64,000 bases of DNA, from the NCBI GenBank assembly GCA_032207245.1, contig CM063510.1, positions 49,910,095-49,974,094 of the forward strand, in the 5' to 3' direction. Below, piece by piece: positions 14,601 to 29,600 of this stretch. Each line of letters opens with the position of its first letter. Within the stretch, counting starts at the first letter, position 1. The position numbers were made by a program, and so were the translations under genes. The notes beneath the pieces are model-generated. The model made no database searches. It worked only from the letters and a program-made list of their open reading frames with translations, and had not been told where the DNA came from. The stretch is from Pardosa pseudoannulata. Taxonomy: Eukaryota; Arthropoda; Arachnida; Araneae; Lycosidae.

Positions 14601-17600
14601 TCCTTTAAAAAATATATTTCGAAGTAGGGATTATTTATCAAAAGTGTTCTTCGGTGCTACAGAGTTACCTCCAAAAAAAAAGAAGAGAATTCCCTAGAAC
14701 CAAAAACGAAATCAGATTGGATTCTGGGAGTGCGCCGAAGTTAAAATAGCTATTTTTTCAAGAGCGTATTACTCTATTAAAATTTCCACACTCTAGAATC
14801 AATAGCCTGTACGTTTGTCTTATATAATAGCATATAATCTGTAGCTTCTTTTGTTTCCATACTACCATCCACTTTCACTTATATTTATATTTTAGAAATA
14901 AAATGTTTCTTTGTGCTTGTAAGAATACCGATTTCCTTATACTGTAGGCCATCTCTCATCAAATTATTTTTAGGTTTTAGAGAGGCACGGAACATTTGTT
15001 TAAAAAAGTAATTTTGTTTAAAAAAGTCATCAGTAAATATGAATAGAATTTAATTACTGTAATTCTAATAACACGAAAGTAAGAACTTTTGGTCCGTTGT
15101 TATAGTGTCCATCTAGAAGTCATAACTTCTCATGGAAAACTCATCAATCATAGCTTAGAAACTAGTCAATTTTTAGTGCTGTTTTTGAAAAATGTTCAGA
15201 AGTTTAAATATTTAGAATGAGTTAAAATCTAAAAATTGAATTTTTGGATGTTTAATTTGTCTTGTGGTTCAACCCTTTGCACTCCTATGTCAAGTGTAAT
15301 TAGATATCAGTTTTTATCCCAGGAGTTCCTTTGTCTTGTCTCAGTCAACATTTTTTAAAATCCAAAACAATAGATGATCAAATATAAAGATATGTGGAGG
15401 AAGAAGATACACCATTCATTTAAAACGTGCATTCATGTGGATAAAATTGAAATGTAATTGAATTTGTCTTTTCATTTATTTGTTAAATTGCCCTAATTTT
15501 TAGTTTAACTTTTTAATACTGGGTGCATATTTTTAGATACCGTTAAAAAAATAGCTTGTTAAATGCTTGTTTTCTTAGAACGAGTTTTTCTTTTAGAGTA
15601 TGTAGATGATAATCTTACAATAAACCTACAAAATTTTCAAGTAATTTCAATTATTTATAAATTTTCCCATTGGGATCGACACTTTTATTTTACGAACAGC
15701 GCACATAAATTTACTTTTTGACAAGTACATAGACTGAAGTATGAAAATTTGCTTTGCCTATTATAAAATTTCCTTTTACAGTACTTATTTTACTTGTAGT
15801 ACCATATGAATATTTTTTTCGCAAATGTTTCTTCTCATAAATGGCATCCTATGATTTTTAAAGCAATAGCTGATAACTAACGTGACGTGGAGTAGAATTC
15901 AGAGTTGATTAAATTTCATATTTATTTTATTCTTTGCAATCCATAATAACTTAAACTTTATATATGCATCGATATGGAATCGGCAGAAATGACTAGTTCA
16001 TTAAAGGGTTAAGAATATTTCAAATAAAATATTTAATTGTTGAGAACTGGTGCTAACAAAATTTAAATATAATTTTTAGTGTAAAGAGTTGAACAGATCA
16101 GCAAATTCAAATTTGGGCTATTGGTTAGGGAGATGGATTTATGTCGGAGTAATAAAATCGAAGAGATCAATAGAGACTGGTCATTTTGATATCAATAAAG
16201 ACTACTGATTTCTAAGATATCAGTAGATACTTGATGGGTTAATAAAAAGCACCCTTAAACATTTTCGCTATAAATCTGTGAATCTAAAATTCGGCATGTA
16301 AGGTAAGCCCAGCAAGAAGGTGCGAAATCACAAGTACATCCTCCTTCCTGAAGGCGATCAAAATTAACTTATTTCATATTACATTCAAGGCCTTCATGAC
16401 ACAGGTCAACTGGAATGAATGGGCCGGGCCCTCAAATTCGGAGATTTCTAACAGTAAGCAGAAATAAAACAGCTAAAAGATGAAAGAAGGGAATAAGGAG
16501 ATAGATTCGTGAGTTCATAACACAAGAATAGAAAGAAGAAAGCTTAGGGATAGAAAAAGCAGAAATATTTTTGCGGCTTGGGACATCCGTACACAGCGAC
16601 GACAAGAGATGGAATGAGTCTATTTCAGGGCCTTCAGGACCTTCAGGAACGTAGGGCAACTGGATTGCCTGGGCCTAGCCCTCTAATCCAGAGATTTCTT
16701 ACGGTAAGCAGAGAAAATGACAACGAGCAAAGCATAAAAACAACTAAAAGATGAAAGATGGGGATAGGATGGTAGATTCGTGAGTTCGTAACAAAGTAAC
16801 TAAAGAGTAGAGAGTTTAGGGATAGAAAAACACAAAAATATTTTTTGGCCAGGGACAACAGAACAGTAATGAAAAGTAAAAATTTGACGTAAAGTAAAAA
16901 ATGTTTAAAAATTAATTAAAATACGAAAATAAAAGTTTAAAATCAGAAAATGACTTAAATAGCTTCGAAAAATATTGAGGTAACTAAATAAAGTGGAAAT
17001 AACAAATTAAATAATAATTAGAATTTATGTTATCGCGGGGGTCGAGCTACAGCTGCTCTTTAGTTTCGGTTTGTTGCCATTACAGCGACAGTCTAAGTAT
17101 ATAAGAATATTTCATATTACCCCCATTATATTAAAGTAAAAAAAAATGTTAGAGTTTAGAGGTAAGTTTGAATTCTTTTAAGGACAAAATTTCAAACATG
17201 TTCATGCAGGGTTTTTCACGCAGTTGCAATACATAAAATCCATTTTTGAAAAAATACTGGATGAACATTGAAAGAAATTGTCTTTCATGAATTATGTCTC
17301 TATTGTGTAATTTTGGCCTACATTACATTTATTGTTTATGTTATTCTAAAATATCAGCACTTTAACAGTTTTAGTTAGTTCTCCAGTATTCTTATGGATT
17401 GAAAAATAACCACATACCTAAAAGTTCTCCTTTTGAACTGTAGCAGTTACATAATATGTTAACGAAGATTTTTTTTTCGTAGATCTCCCAAGACGATCCT
17501 TTCGATTCGATAAATGAAACAAGTCAAATAGACGACGATTTTGTTTTCAATAAAATCAACGTATCAGTTCTGGAAGATATGATTCCTGAGGTAAGTACAT

Positions 17601-20600
17601 AAACAGCAAAAGCGCTGAACAAAAAATTTAAATTTTGAAAAACGTACTGTCACCTGGAAAGCCAGATTAAAACTTTTAACGTAGTATTTCTTATTTTACA
17701 ACGTAAACTTAGTTAAGACCGTTGTAATAACTAAATGTAATCCATTAACGTCTAAATATTTTCTGTTGAATGTAGAGATACCTTGTAAGCAAACAGTCTT
17801 AATGCAATTTTTAGTCGTTGTATAAATACATAAAAAATACATTTTTTGCGGAAGCTTTTCACAATTAAAATTTCTTACGACACTACAATAGTTTTTTTTT
17901 TTTGGTCAAAGTTAGCCCTTTAGAATTTTGTTCCGCTTTTGGTCTGCTGCAACAGTATCATGGTTACTCGTCATTTTGATCCATGACCACTACTATAGAT
18001 AATGCACCCACAGAAAATAATTACGATAAATCAAAATACCAGAATAAAATATGGTAATCTATTTAAAATAACATCACAACCAATCCCTAAGTGTTATAAA
18101 CACGTTAGAGCGAATTGTAGGAACACATGGGAACAAGTCAGCACTTGCTATGACACTTTCAGGCAACACATAAAAAACCGGTAGTACTGAAAAGGCAGTT
18201 CTATGATGTAGTAGCACAGGGGTTACTTTACAATTTTTATGCACTTGAGGAAGTTGATTATATTTCAGAGAAGAAGAACGGGACCACGAAGCAAAACTGG
18301 AGATCACTCCCTCTGACTAATAAAATTAACGTTATAATTAATTCCAAAATACTTTCTTTCAAAAGATTGAATGGTTTCTTTGCCAATTGAAATTTGGAAT
18401 TGGGTTTATTATCCCTTTTGAAAGAATAGTGCGTGTTTAATATTTTAATTAAAATTGAATTAGCAGAAAAAATGGGGAGGTATGATGGATTTTAATTTGG
18501 GGCACTAGGGTCTACTTTTGACTTCACGAGAGATAATGAGACCAGGACCCACTGCTTAAAGTTGACTCTGAAGAGCTACGACCAGCAGCGGAATTCAAGA
18601 TCTCCAGTAGCAAAAGGCAACATCATACCAATTCAGCCATCTTCTGGCTAAATAGTTAATGGATTTCATTAATATTTAAGTTATTTATTAAAGGATTTTG
18701 TTAAAACTTTAATGAAAATGGGAGAATACCAGAACTTGTTGTCTGAAACATTTGGTCACGTTACATTTTAATACCAACTTAAATTTATACAAGACGTACT
18801 TAACAATGCACGATAAAGTAATTATATAAAAATATTGCGTTAAATGAAGTTTTCATTATAATTTCAGATAAAATGGAATGTATTGATTGAATATATATTT
18901 GACTACATTGGACTTTCTACTGAAAAGATAGACATCAGCTTTGTGGTACATTGTGAAAAATACCTCAGGCATTTGGTTGCACTACTGAACAGAACACCTC
19001 CTAAGTAAGAGTTTCTTTTTTGCCATTTTCATTGTTCCTAACCTCATGCTGTGAAAAACCGTTAACGGTTCTAAATGTAACTACAAAAATATCTTTCATG
19101 CATATCCCCACCCTAATATCCTTCCAGCAAAATAAAGAAATTTCTCCCTTCCTTAAAGCTTAAAGTATTTGAGTGTGTACCATTTTGCTTTCATTATTTT
19201 TATAGAAGAAATGTTTAGAGAGTTTTCGACAAAGTATTAAAGAAAATGCAGGTATGCCTAAAATCACTAATAATTTCCACTTTTTTCCATTATTAAATTA
19301 ACAAAGCGTAATATTTTACCTAGAACGTATATTTTTTGATGAAATTATATTTCAACTTCAAAAAATCTTTAAAAGGGAAATAGGGTTATTAAATAAGGTT
19401 TAAGGGAATCAAAATTCAATTAGTTTTATGCATATTTTATAAATACTTTTTCCTCAAATTTATGCATACATGCAGATTATTTTACACAAAAATTATTCTT
19501 TAAAGATTTAAAGTTTTATTTTATTTAAAATTTAAGCAAACTTAAAGTATATTAGTCTAACAGATCTTTTCAAAGTTTTTTATTATTTTCAGTAAAGAAT
19601 GTATTTTAAAGTAATCTAATTTTTAAGTATTTTGAAATATCTACAAAAATTTTAATGCATATCGAATTTTAAAAATAATATTTTATTAGTAATTTTTTAC
19701 TGAAAGAAGAAGATTTCAATATAGTTTTCTATAAAATTAAGAATATTTACTGTTCGAAGAAAATACATTATGCTATAATCTTTGTTCAGTGCAAAACCAA
19801 CGTAAGTGAAGCACAAATAGCAGAACCTTGAACACAAACAACTGCTTCACACCTACAGACGAGCCGCAATATCAGTACGAGTGATTTCAATAGTTGATAA
19901 AGGTGACTAAGCTAGAGGGCGTAAAATCAATGCCTTAGATGATACAAGTGCCAAACCAAAGTCTAAATTTAATGTATATTTGTTCATCTTGTCGTGGCAC
20001 TCGTTCGATACACAAGCCATATAAGGCGTTGAGTTTCTGTCTCCTCGCTCAGTTTCCTTCATCAATCATTGAAACTTCTTTCATTAAAAATGTTTTCAAA
20101 GCTTTGAAACAGCTGTCTACGTGCAATCTCTATTTCTTCTTACTTACTCTATTTTTGTATTGATTGCTATATATCAGCCTCTCTTCAAAATTCTTAAATA
20201 ATTTGAAAGGAATGTGGGATATGTCAGTTTGAATTTGTCAACTCTCGGAAACAATCATTCTTTCTTTGGTAATGAGTATTTGACTACTTGAAGTCTCCCA
20301 AATTAATATAGCCGAATGCTTCTAGGACTGCCATCAACTACCTGACTTGGCGATTTGTGATGAAATACATGCCTTACTTAGACATCCACTTCAGGAGGCT
20401 ATACTATGACTTCAGGAGGGAGGTCCCGGTGCGAGCGGAAGAAAGAACATTCTTCGCAAGATGGAAGGAATGCGTGCACATTGCCACGGAAGGTTTCGGA
20501 ATGGCTCTTGCTTCTCTATACGTCAAAGATGAATTCAATGAAGAGATGGAAAATGAAGTATTCAACATATTAATTCCCTTAACCTCTTTCTAAAGGAACA

Positions 20601-23600
20601 TATAACCTTTAAAATTACCAATTAAAGATTTTTAAAAATTTAATTTGTCTAATAGATATTTTTTCTTTGTCTTGTGCAGCAAACCCCAAATAAAATATTA
20701 CAAAAACTCAAATATTAAGGTATCCGTCTATGTTAAAAACGTCATTTTTTGCAAAAAATCATAATTTTTTTCATTTCTCTATTGTAAAATTTCAACTTTT
20801 AGGCTTCTAAATATGTTTTTGTTTTGTCTCTACGGCATTTTAAAGAAAAGTTACAGCTGTTTAAACATCAGTGACAGCTGTCAAAACAAAACGGAAGTAG
20901 CGACTTCGGAACCGGAAGTTGTGAATTTTTTGGAAGCATTTTATGGACAAAACTTTTTTAAATTTTCATGAACATTAGCTTAAACATTTTTCTAGTATTT
21001 TTAATAATTAGCAACTTGGCAATTAGAAAGTTTTGAAGCGAGAAAGTGTGGGGAATTTTAAACATGTGTTTTAATTTTTTAATAGTTAAAGTTACTTTCA
21101 TAAACTTCAAATGCGTTTTTCTCAGAAGGGTATTTTTAATAAAATGTTGAAACTTGAAATGTGATTTCTCAAAAAGTTTTTTGTTGAAAATTATTATGAA
21201 TGTTTTTGTTAGTATTTACTAGTAAATGACCTAAAAGCATTAAATTTGGATAATTTTTAATGATGTTACACTCATAGTTAGATATAAAGGTAATGAAAAT
21301 TCGTTAAAAATTCAATGTGTATGGTTTTGAAGGACCAAATTTTTTTAACCAAATGTAAATGAAGCAAAAATTTTAGGTGATTCACTAGTCCAGTATATAA
21401 GAAATGTGTTGAATAAAAAAATATTGAAATAATTTAATTTATTAAAAAATTAGACCTTTTGAACAAACTCGATTTTTTTTACTAAATTTTCTTTATTTAT
21501 TAGAAATTTTATAAAAACTTCTCCAGGAATAAATTTTTTAAGTGCAATTCACTATGATAATACAAAAAATAAACCTAAAAATGTAAAAACATGAACTAGA
21601 GTCTACGTTTAAAGAAAAAAGTTCTCCGAACTTAGACGGATACCTTAATGAATAAAAGTACACGAAGTCAAATAGCTTTCTTTCACTATTTAAAGCTGTT
21701 AAACCATTTGAGAGTTTTCGTCGCGAAACCATCTCTTAGTTTCTTTGCTTTTTAAACCCGTGTAAATGATCTTTCAATTTTCTATGCGTTTAACATTTCA
21801 AATTAGTAACAAATCCAGTACTACATCTAAAATTTCTCATTTGTACGTACTTTAACTTGATTTTTCTGGCAAAGTTATGAATTTGATATTTTGCCACTTA
21901 TGGCCACAAATAAAAGTACCTATCTAAAATGCACTTATATTTTTTTAATTATTTATGGCACAATTTTAACGATAATTATTTACTCTCTTCTCAATGTAGT
22001 TAAAGATTTTAAGAAAGTATCAGTTTCACGCTGTAGAAGGAGCATGCTTTCAAATTTAAACTACCCAATTCTGACTTCCCTCCCCCCCAAAAAAAAAACA
22101 AAAGGGGAAATGTAAATATTTTCCTATATTTCACATTTATAAGGATCCTAGATAACACTGATAAAATAGTTTCTTTACATCCTAAAGAATTTTTATAAGT
22201 TTTACCTAAAACAACCAAAAAAAATTGGATGGGCAAAACAATATCACAGTAAACAAAACATGACAGCGAGAGTCAAGTGTTGAATCTATAATGAAACTGT
22301 GGTATGACACGACACTCAGGAGCATCTTCAGCACAATACAACTGATGGAATTTTTGAAGCGATGCCGTCAGAAATCCCCTATTTTAACAGGAAAATGCGA
22401 TGGAATTCCTAACGACTTTTGTCGCAGCTGTCTTCTCAACACTGGTTTTTTTTCTTTGAAAAAATAGAGAAACCCCATTTAAAAGAGTTATGAGCAAAGT
22501 TATATTTTCTTTCAACATTGAAGTTTCTACTGTCAAAATGACACTAATTTTGAATTGATAAATTTTATTTTACACTAATTTCATAAATTTCTGTATACTT
22601 TGAGAAGATAAATTATAAGTTTTCAAGCATAAGTCCTAAAGTCAGAATTTGATATATAGGCAACTACAATTTGTAGATCGTTATAAAAAAATAGTAAATA
22701 TTGGGTTGCAAATATTCAACCGTGACTGTAGATTTACTGATAATTAATTTTGTGATTGATTTATACCATAAAATATTTACCAAGCATTAATAAGTAGTGA
22801 CGAAGTTGCATTAAATATCTGAATCAACCCTAAATCATTTTTTGGACTTTGTAAGTTTTGTTTCAGTGACGGCAAAATACTTTATTATGGTAGTGTTATA
22901 GAAAAACTACATGGACATTCAAATTTGCTTTATTTTTCTTGAAATATAGAAGACTGATTAATATACCGGAACAATGAATCTTTCCCCTACTTCATTTATG
23001 TATCACAAAAAAGGGTCTGGAAATTTAAATCTTAAAGTTTTTGTTTGGTTTGGAGAACTACGGTCTACTGTTTTGCACATGACAGCTAATAAGACCGGAG
23101 CCTACTGCTTAAAGCCTATTCCGAATGGCTACGAACATAGCAGTGGGATTCGAACCTTCGACTCTTGTTTCGAAGAACAGTGCCCAACTATTTGACCGTT
23201 CTTCGATCCGTGTTTCTAATAAGACTTCTAATAAGCCATTATCATTACAGTATTAAATTTTATATTACATTTTGATAGTGTACTAAGGTAAACACTGTCT
23301 TTTAAAATGTAATGATGTAACAGAACTAATTTTGTTGCCTGCCATCTAGTGGGGACTCGAAGAAATTATCATCATTGGACCTGCATCAGTGGTTAGAATA
23401 GTATGTCCAAATTTACGTCTGGGCCTAATGTAAATTTAATTGTCATTTCTATATTTAAATGTTTAAGAGTTTTGTAAATACACTTAATACACTGTTTTCG
23501 CCTTTTACGAAATTAGATCCTCTGAACTCGAAAAAATTACTTTGCTATTTTCCAAACCATACCCAGTTAACGACAGACACATTAATAGAAATGCTCTAAA

Positions 23601-26600
23601 ATTTTAAATAAGAAATGTATAAAAATAATGCTCTTGGAACATTCCATAATTACTAATTCGTTACAAAAATCGTCAAATTGGATAATATTTTTTAAAGTTT
23701 AAAATAAGGAAGTAGAACAACAAAAACCCAGATTTCAGTGTATTAAAATAATCATATTCAAAATATGTCTCTTGATAATGAAGTGTAAACCTAACTTGAT
23801 TCTATTTTTCAAAAAACAAATTTCATATTTTTGGTCAAAATCTCATTTTAAACTAAAATGAGTCCCACAAGTCTAAGAAAACTTACGTATCAACAGGGTA
23901 TCAAAACCATGCCAATTTCCAGATAACGCGCCAAACTAGCAACCCGAAAGACACCGAATTACATTCCATAAAATTCTCTTTTAAAACTTCCCACCTTTCT
24001 AAACGCTTGTTGATATGGAAAGCACAAATGATAGAATGCGAATCTGAGGATAAACAGTTCTTCCAAAATGACTATTTTTTACTTAAATACATTTCACCAG
24101 TATTAGTTTTCTTCCCAGACACTACTGTTCCTAGCTACAACCTCCCTGTGCATTAATGTCGTAGCTTCAGCTTGTAATCTTACGAGATATAAGTTTGATA
24201 CAAACTTTGTTTTTATTTTCAGATAAAATTCCTAATATCGTCATTAAAAGAAGCCTTCATCAAAAGCATCCATAAGCAAACATGGCTGGACCATGACACA
24301 AAAGTTTTGTGTGAAGAGAAGGTAAGAAAAGAAAATCCAATTCATATTTTAATCAAAGTTTGTCGCTAAAAAAGAAAATGTTACAACCCGGTAGCAAAAG
24401 GAATTAAGATTGCTCAACTTCTAAAAGGAAGTGCTGGAGAGAACAACGGTGTTGTGTATTAAAAAGAAAAGTTAACTGAAAACATTTTAGGTGTTTAATT
24501 ATCTTTTAGAAGTTATTATAAAGAGTTGAATACCTAAAGATATTTTTCCTAGCTAAAAATTAATCAGCTTTTATTTCTAACTTTTTTAACTTCGTTAAAA
24601 TTTTTTAATATTAACCCAAACATTATCCCAAAATATTTTCGATAACGGTAAGAGGGAGATCACATTTACAAGCTTACAGCATAACGATTTTCTAACAAAA
24701 TTCAATCGTTTGTTACTCTTTTCATATTTTATTCATTGGAGGAAATATTTTCAGGATGAACTATAACAAACTTTATTAACTGTCATATATAAATAGAAAA
24801 CCTAAATGTGTTGGTAATTTCTGAGAAAATTTGGCATTTATGATATCTGTATAGTACGTATAGTACCTTTTTATATAAAAAATCATGGTATGGTATGATT
24901 TCTCTAGTATCTAGCCACTTTGGCAAGACATTAACACCGCCAACGAGCCAGTATGCCGCAGTGTCTGGAACTCTTTTTATAAGGCAAAAATAATTCTGGG
25001 CATGGAACTTTCTGGAATATACCACATCCCATATGGCTGGTTTAGCGATTTGGCGACCAAATTATGCTAGTTTGGAGATATACTGGATCTCTGGCAATGT
25101 GTGGCGACTAATTTTTGTCAAATATTTTATGGCCAAGATCTCTGTAAATGATTTTGGTGACATTTGGGGTCTGGTATTTTCCGGAAAAGTTCAATGCCCC
25201 CCCCCCTTTTTTTTTTTTTATAAAAGCCAATTTAGACACGCTAGTTCAGCCTGATTCAAACAGTCGTTTTAGATCGACTGTTTAAAGAAGCTCTCTAATC
25301 TGAGGTGTGATAAAGGACCACAATTTGAACATATGTTATGTTGTATTGTACTTACATTAATACCAGTGTTCGTTTACAAAGGTGAAACACAGTAAAAATA
25401 TGATACCTTATATTTAGATTAAGACATTTATTCTGTACACTATTTACAAATCGATATCCTTGATTATCATATAATATAACCAGCATTTATTTATAATTAA
25501 TATTCATATTTACACCATAATTATTACAATTCTCTTTAATTATGCGTTATTCCTTAATCACAATATTGAATTACTAACAGAGACCTAAATGACCGTCATG
25601 AATATGTTAAATCTGTTTTACCTCCAGTAGAGGCTAAGGGGAACAGGCAGGGGCTTTCCTCACGTGGTGTGTCAGTCCTCAAGTCAGTACAGGGGATCAG
25701 GCAGGGGCTTTCCTCATGCGGAGTGTCGGTCCGGGCGTTCGGGAGCACGGGAAGGCGGTGCTAGCGAACAGGGCTTGGGATTTTGATGTCCAGTTACTCT
25801 TGAATCCCGACTTCGACTCCTTTCCTTTTCCAACTCCTCACCTCGGTTTTAAAGCCGCTTTTTCTTTTTGCCAATCGCTTGTTTGGGGAAATTTTCCCAC
25901 ATCTGATTGGTGGTCTCATTAAAATAGCCCCTTTTGTGAAAGCTGACATTATTTTTAGCCCCTGCTCCCATAACTCACGGTTACATCTCTGTGCGAGATT
26001 GACCGTTACGCTTGTGCTAATCCGTGATCTATACCTTCTCCGCAGGGGTCCCTACACTCGAAGTCAACAATCGAAATCCTAAATTCTTCTTGGAAATTTC
26101 TCCCACAGCTATGCATGTACGTGCTGACCATCATAGGAAATTACCTCGGTACATGTTATCTATAAAATACCATCGCTATAACAAAAGTATATATTTTCAT
26201 TAATTTTTTATAATTTAATTAAAAGCTGTTTATTTTTTCTTTATTTATGAATTACGTTTGAATAGTTGTACCACATAATGTAGTTAACTCATTCCGTAGG
26301 CCACATATTTCTGGTAATTTCAGCATAAAGTTCATACGTTAACTTGAAACAAAATATTACGAAGAGTAAAGAATCTTGCATAAATGTTTCTAAAAATGTT
26401 GAATTAAATTAATTACAATTTTTTCCTTACATACCAAAAGTATCATACAAAACTAATTTTGAAAAACTCGAAAGTTGTCAGTTGTTGTTTATTAATTAAA
26501 AGTGAGAATCAAAGCAAATTTATAGTAAAATGTTACAATTTAATGCTTCAGTATTTAGTTAGAACTTGAGTTACTTTACGTATAATGTCCCTTCAATAAA

Positions 26601-29600
26601 TACCGACCCATACACATTTTTAGACAAATAGGTTTTATGAAATTTCAACCCAAAAAATTTTTTAATTTTGTCCAGTTTTATAAAATTACAATCCAAAATC
26701 CATATCATGTTCAAACTTTAAAGTGGAAGAACATGAATAGGAACAGAGTGGTGTTGTGCTATTCCTAACAGCAGAAAGATGTGAGGAATTGAAATTTATA
26801 TGCGAATGTCTATTGTTGACGTTAAACATAGCATGCCTCTTTTTAGTGAGAGGTTCTAAAACATCCTATTTACAGTTTTGACCTCTCTCCCTGCGATTTT
26901 TATGTATTTGAAAAATTCAAAAAACATGTACTGGAAAGAAGATTTTAATCGGGCGATGATAAGGTTTGGTTTGGAGCACTGCAGTCTACTTTTTGAGACA
27001 AGGGGGCTAATGAGACTCGGACCTATTGTTTAAACCAGATTCCGAACGGCTATGAACATTTATGTCACAGTAGGATCGGAATCCATGAACTCTGGTACCG
27101 AAGATTAGTACCCTAACCATTCGACCATAGTTCTCAAGGATAACGTTTGAAATTAAATATTACATCAATCGAGGATTTTCTTGAGAGTAGAATACCCTGC
27201 ATATTCTCAATGAACCCCAAGCGTTGATATTTTTTAATAAAAAGATCTGCTATTGTAACAGGGGTACATGGATATTAATTGAGTCTACTTTATGTATCAA
27301 ATGATTCCTCAAGAGTTAATCAAAGTCGCATCAGAAATTAATCAAATTTTAACTAATAATTAAATCTGATACAATACAGTCATTTTGTAAACGGTAATTC
27401 ACAAAACGACTGTTTTCTATTGTTAATTTCTTCCTTACAGGTCAGTGCCATGGGAAACAAGATTGGGTTTCCACGCTACATTCTGGACCCTTTCCAGTTA
27501 GATGCCGATTATGTGGGAGTAAGTATGCTTTTAATTGCCAACGATTCTCCATTTCGAAATTCTAATGATACAGTTTCACTCCAGGCGTCATGGAATTTTA
27601 TTTCTAAACGTAGGCGGCTCTGAAATTTTCAAGATAGTTGCAGACAACAGACAAAAAAAAATATTCGTTAAAATTATACTTTTATGACCAAAGACAATGT
27701 GTCTACCATTGCAATTTAAATACCATAGAATAAATTTTGAGTAGGTGAAAAGTTAATTTTGCACAAGGGTGCAAAATACCTATGTTATGCATCCTGTGTT
27801 TAAGAAAACACAACTATATAACTGTATATATACATACACATACACAACACATATGTATATATTATATATTAATTTATAGATATAATAGATTATAGATAGA
27901 TTGATATATAGATATATATATATTTTATTTGATATGTATGTACATTAAAAATATTTATTTTAACAGCATTTTTGATTTTCATAGAATGAAAAAATTTTCA
28001 CTTTTTAAAATCAAGTTTTTAAAAGCTCTTGAATAAGACTAACATTCTTTTGTCTTTTTAAGTGACTGACATACACAAGATTAATTAATTAAATCTAATG
28101 TATAAAAACAAACTTCTTTGTACACCCACTAAATTATGCACTTTCTATTTAAAATTAATAACTTTTCTCAAGGTAACTGTTGTCTAAGTAAAGATGAAGT
28201 ATTATTTCCTGAAGTTTGGTTTGGTATGTTTTTGTTGTAATTTCAATGTCCAATATTTTGTTTACGTAAGGCCTAATTGCACCAATTTTAAGACTTATTC
28301 TGAACGCCTATAAGTATGTAAACGAACAGTAAGGTGTGGTACTGAAAAATTCCACTGTTTGTTTAATGATCTGACCCCAACCACTGATTGAAGGTTACTC
28401 TGAACGTTGAGAGTCGGGTCGAACGTTCGTTGTGACAGACATCACTTTGACATCAGCTTGATTATTTGCTCACATAATGTCCGCAAGCTGGCGCACAGCC
28501 ATCTATATAGAAGGCCTGCGCACTTAAAAAATGGCGGCGGCCGATGGCTTTCCTTCCTATTATCCGCAAGTAAATTGTGTTATGCCTTTTACTACTCATC
28601 AAAATATTTTTTTTAAATATACTAAGGATATTCAATTATTTCAGTAACGTGAATATTTATTGGTAGAAAATTATTTTGCTCTAGATATTTTATTTGTGTG
28701 TCAATTTATATTTAAATTTTAGTTACCAAAATAATTTCATACACTACACGAGAACAGATACGATACATAGATAATTTTTTAAGCAAAGAAATTACATTTG
28801 CAAAAAATTACACAACTGGCATCTTTTTTTTTCTTTTTACTTACCTTCATTAAAAAGGTCCCATGAAATAAAATATCTTAACCTTTTTTTTCATAAAATA
28901 TGATCCTTTACGGATCACATTAAAGGTAAAATAAATAAAATCCTTAAGGATTATATTAAAGCAGTGTTAAAAAACACTGCTTTGGTGTAAAATCATAGAA
29001 CAATTTATCACTGACAAATTTCACAAAATCATGCAAAAATATTATGGTCAGGCAAATTTTTACAGTTTTATTTACATATAACATCTGATACTGATTTGTA
29101 CTACATAAACATGAACATAAATCAATAGTATACAGAAAAAAAAGTAAAAATGATACAAGAAATATTTAAGAATTTTTTTTTTATTTTTCTCTTATATTTT
29201 TCGTAACTTCTTCAATATATTTTTCAGTCACTTTTTAGAGTAGTTCTTCAGAAATATTTTATAAATAATTAAAATCATATTTTTGAAGTGAAGTAAACAG
29301 TCATGCAAACATAACTTAGAAGACCTATTTATATCATCTATTACATTTTCAGATATGGTTAAGTGACTGAGTTGTTTATGATTTGCTATAAAATTACTGT
29401 TATATTTTAATAAAACATTAAAATATCTGAATATAAATGTAACTTTAAGTGTAAATACAGTTGTGTTTTTTAGTTCCTCTACCTAAAGCATCTATTAATT
29501 AAAATTTATTTATATATTTATAACAGCTTCAAATTTATTTAGATGGGATTTTTCTACTTTTGGCTGTTAATATCTATTCAAAAATTTAAGCATGTTTATT

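Larger units (their letters stand above)
14131..17482. other. Intron 2 of the M13 gene
   Basis: It contains a SINE with target duplication (14280-14571), a 736-bp family B MITE (15273-16008) and a 250-bp tandem duplication (16386-16860). The rest (14572-15272, 16013-16385, 16870-17482) is AT-rich with no feature recognised. Confidence 0.75.
20558..24222. other. Intron 5 of the M13 gene
   Basis: It begins with a weak GTATTC donor. It contains the 926-bp TTAA-flanked element (20719-21644) and one SINE copy (23041-23210). The remaining stretches (21650-23040, 23211-24222) show nothing I can name. Confidence 0.7.
24322..27440. other. Intron 6 of the M13 gene
   Basis: It contains a GC-richer repeat-like stretch (24880-25230) ending in a poly-C/poly-T run, an LTR-like segment (25367-26056) and one SINE copy (26961-27135). 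Other parts are AT-rich and empty. Confidence 0.7.

Noticed and set aside
16432..16858. Two similar minus-strand frames
   Set aside because: They arise from a 250-bp tandem duplication and resemble no known protein.
18002..18307. Overlapping frames on both strands
   Set aside because: No domain match or splice context; may be an old unrecognised repeat.
26284..26310. TTAACTCATTCCGTAGGCC as another TTAA-type element end
   Set aside because: No partner terminus was found nearby and the similarity to family C ends is limited to a few bases.
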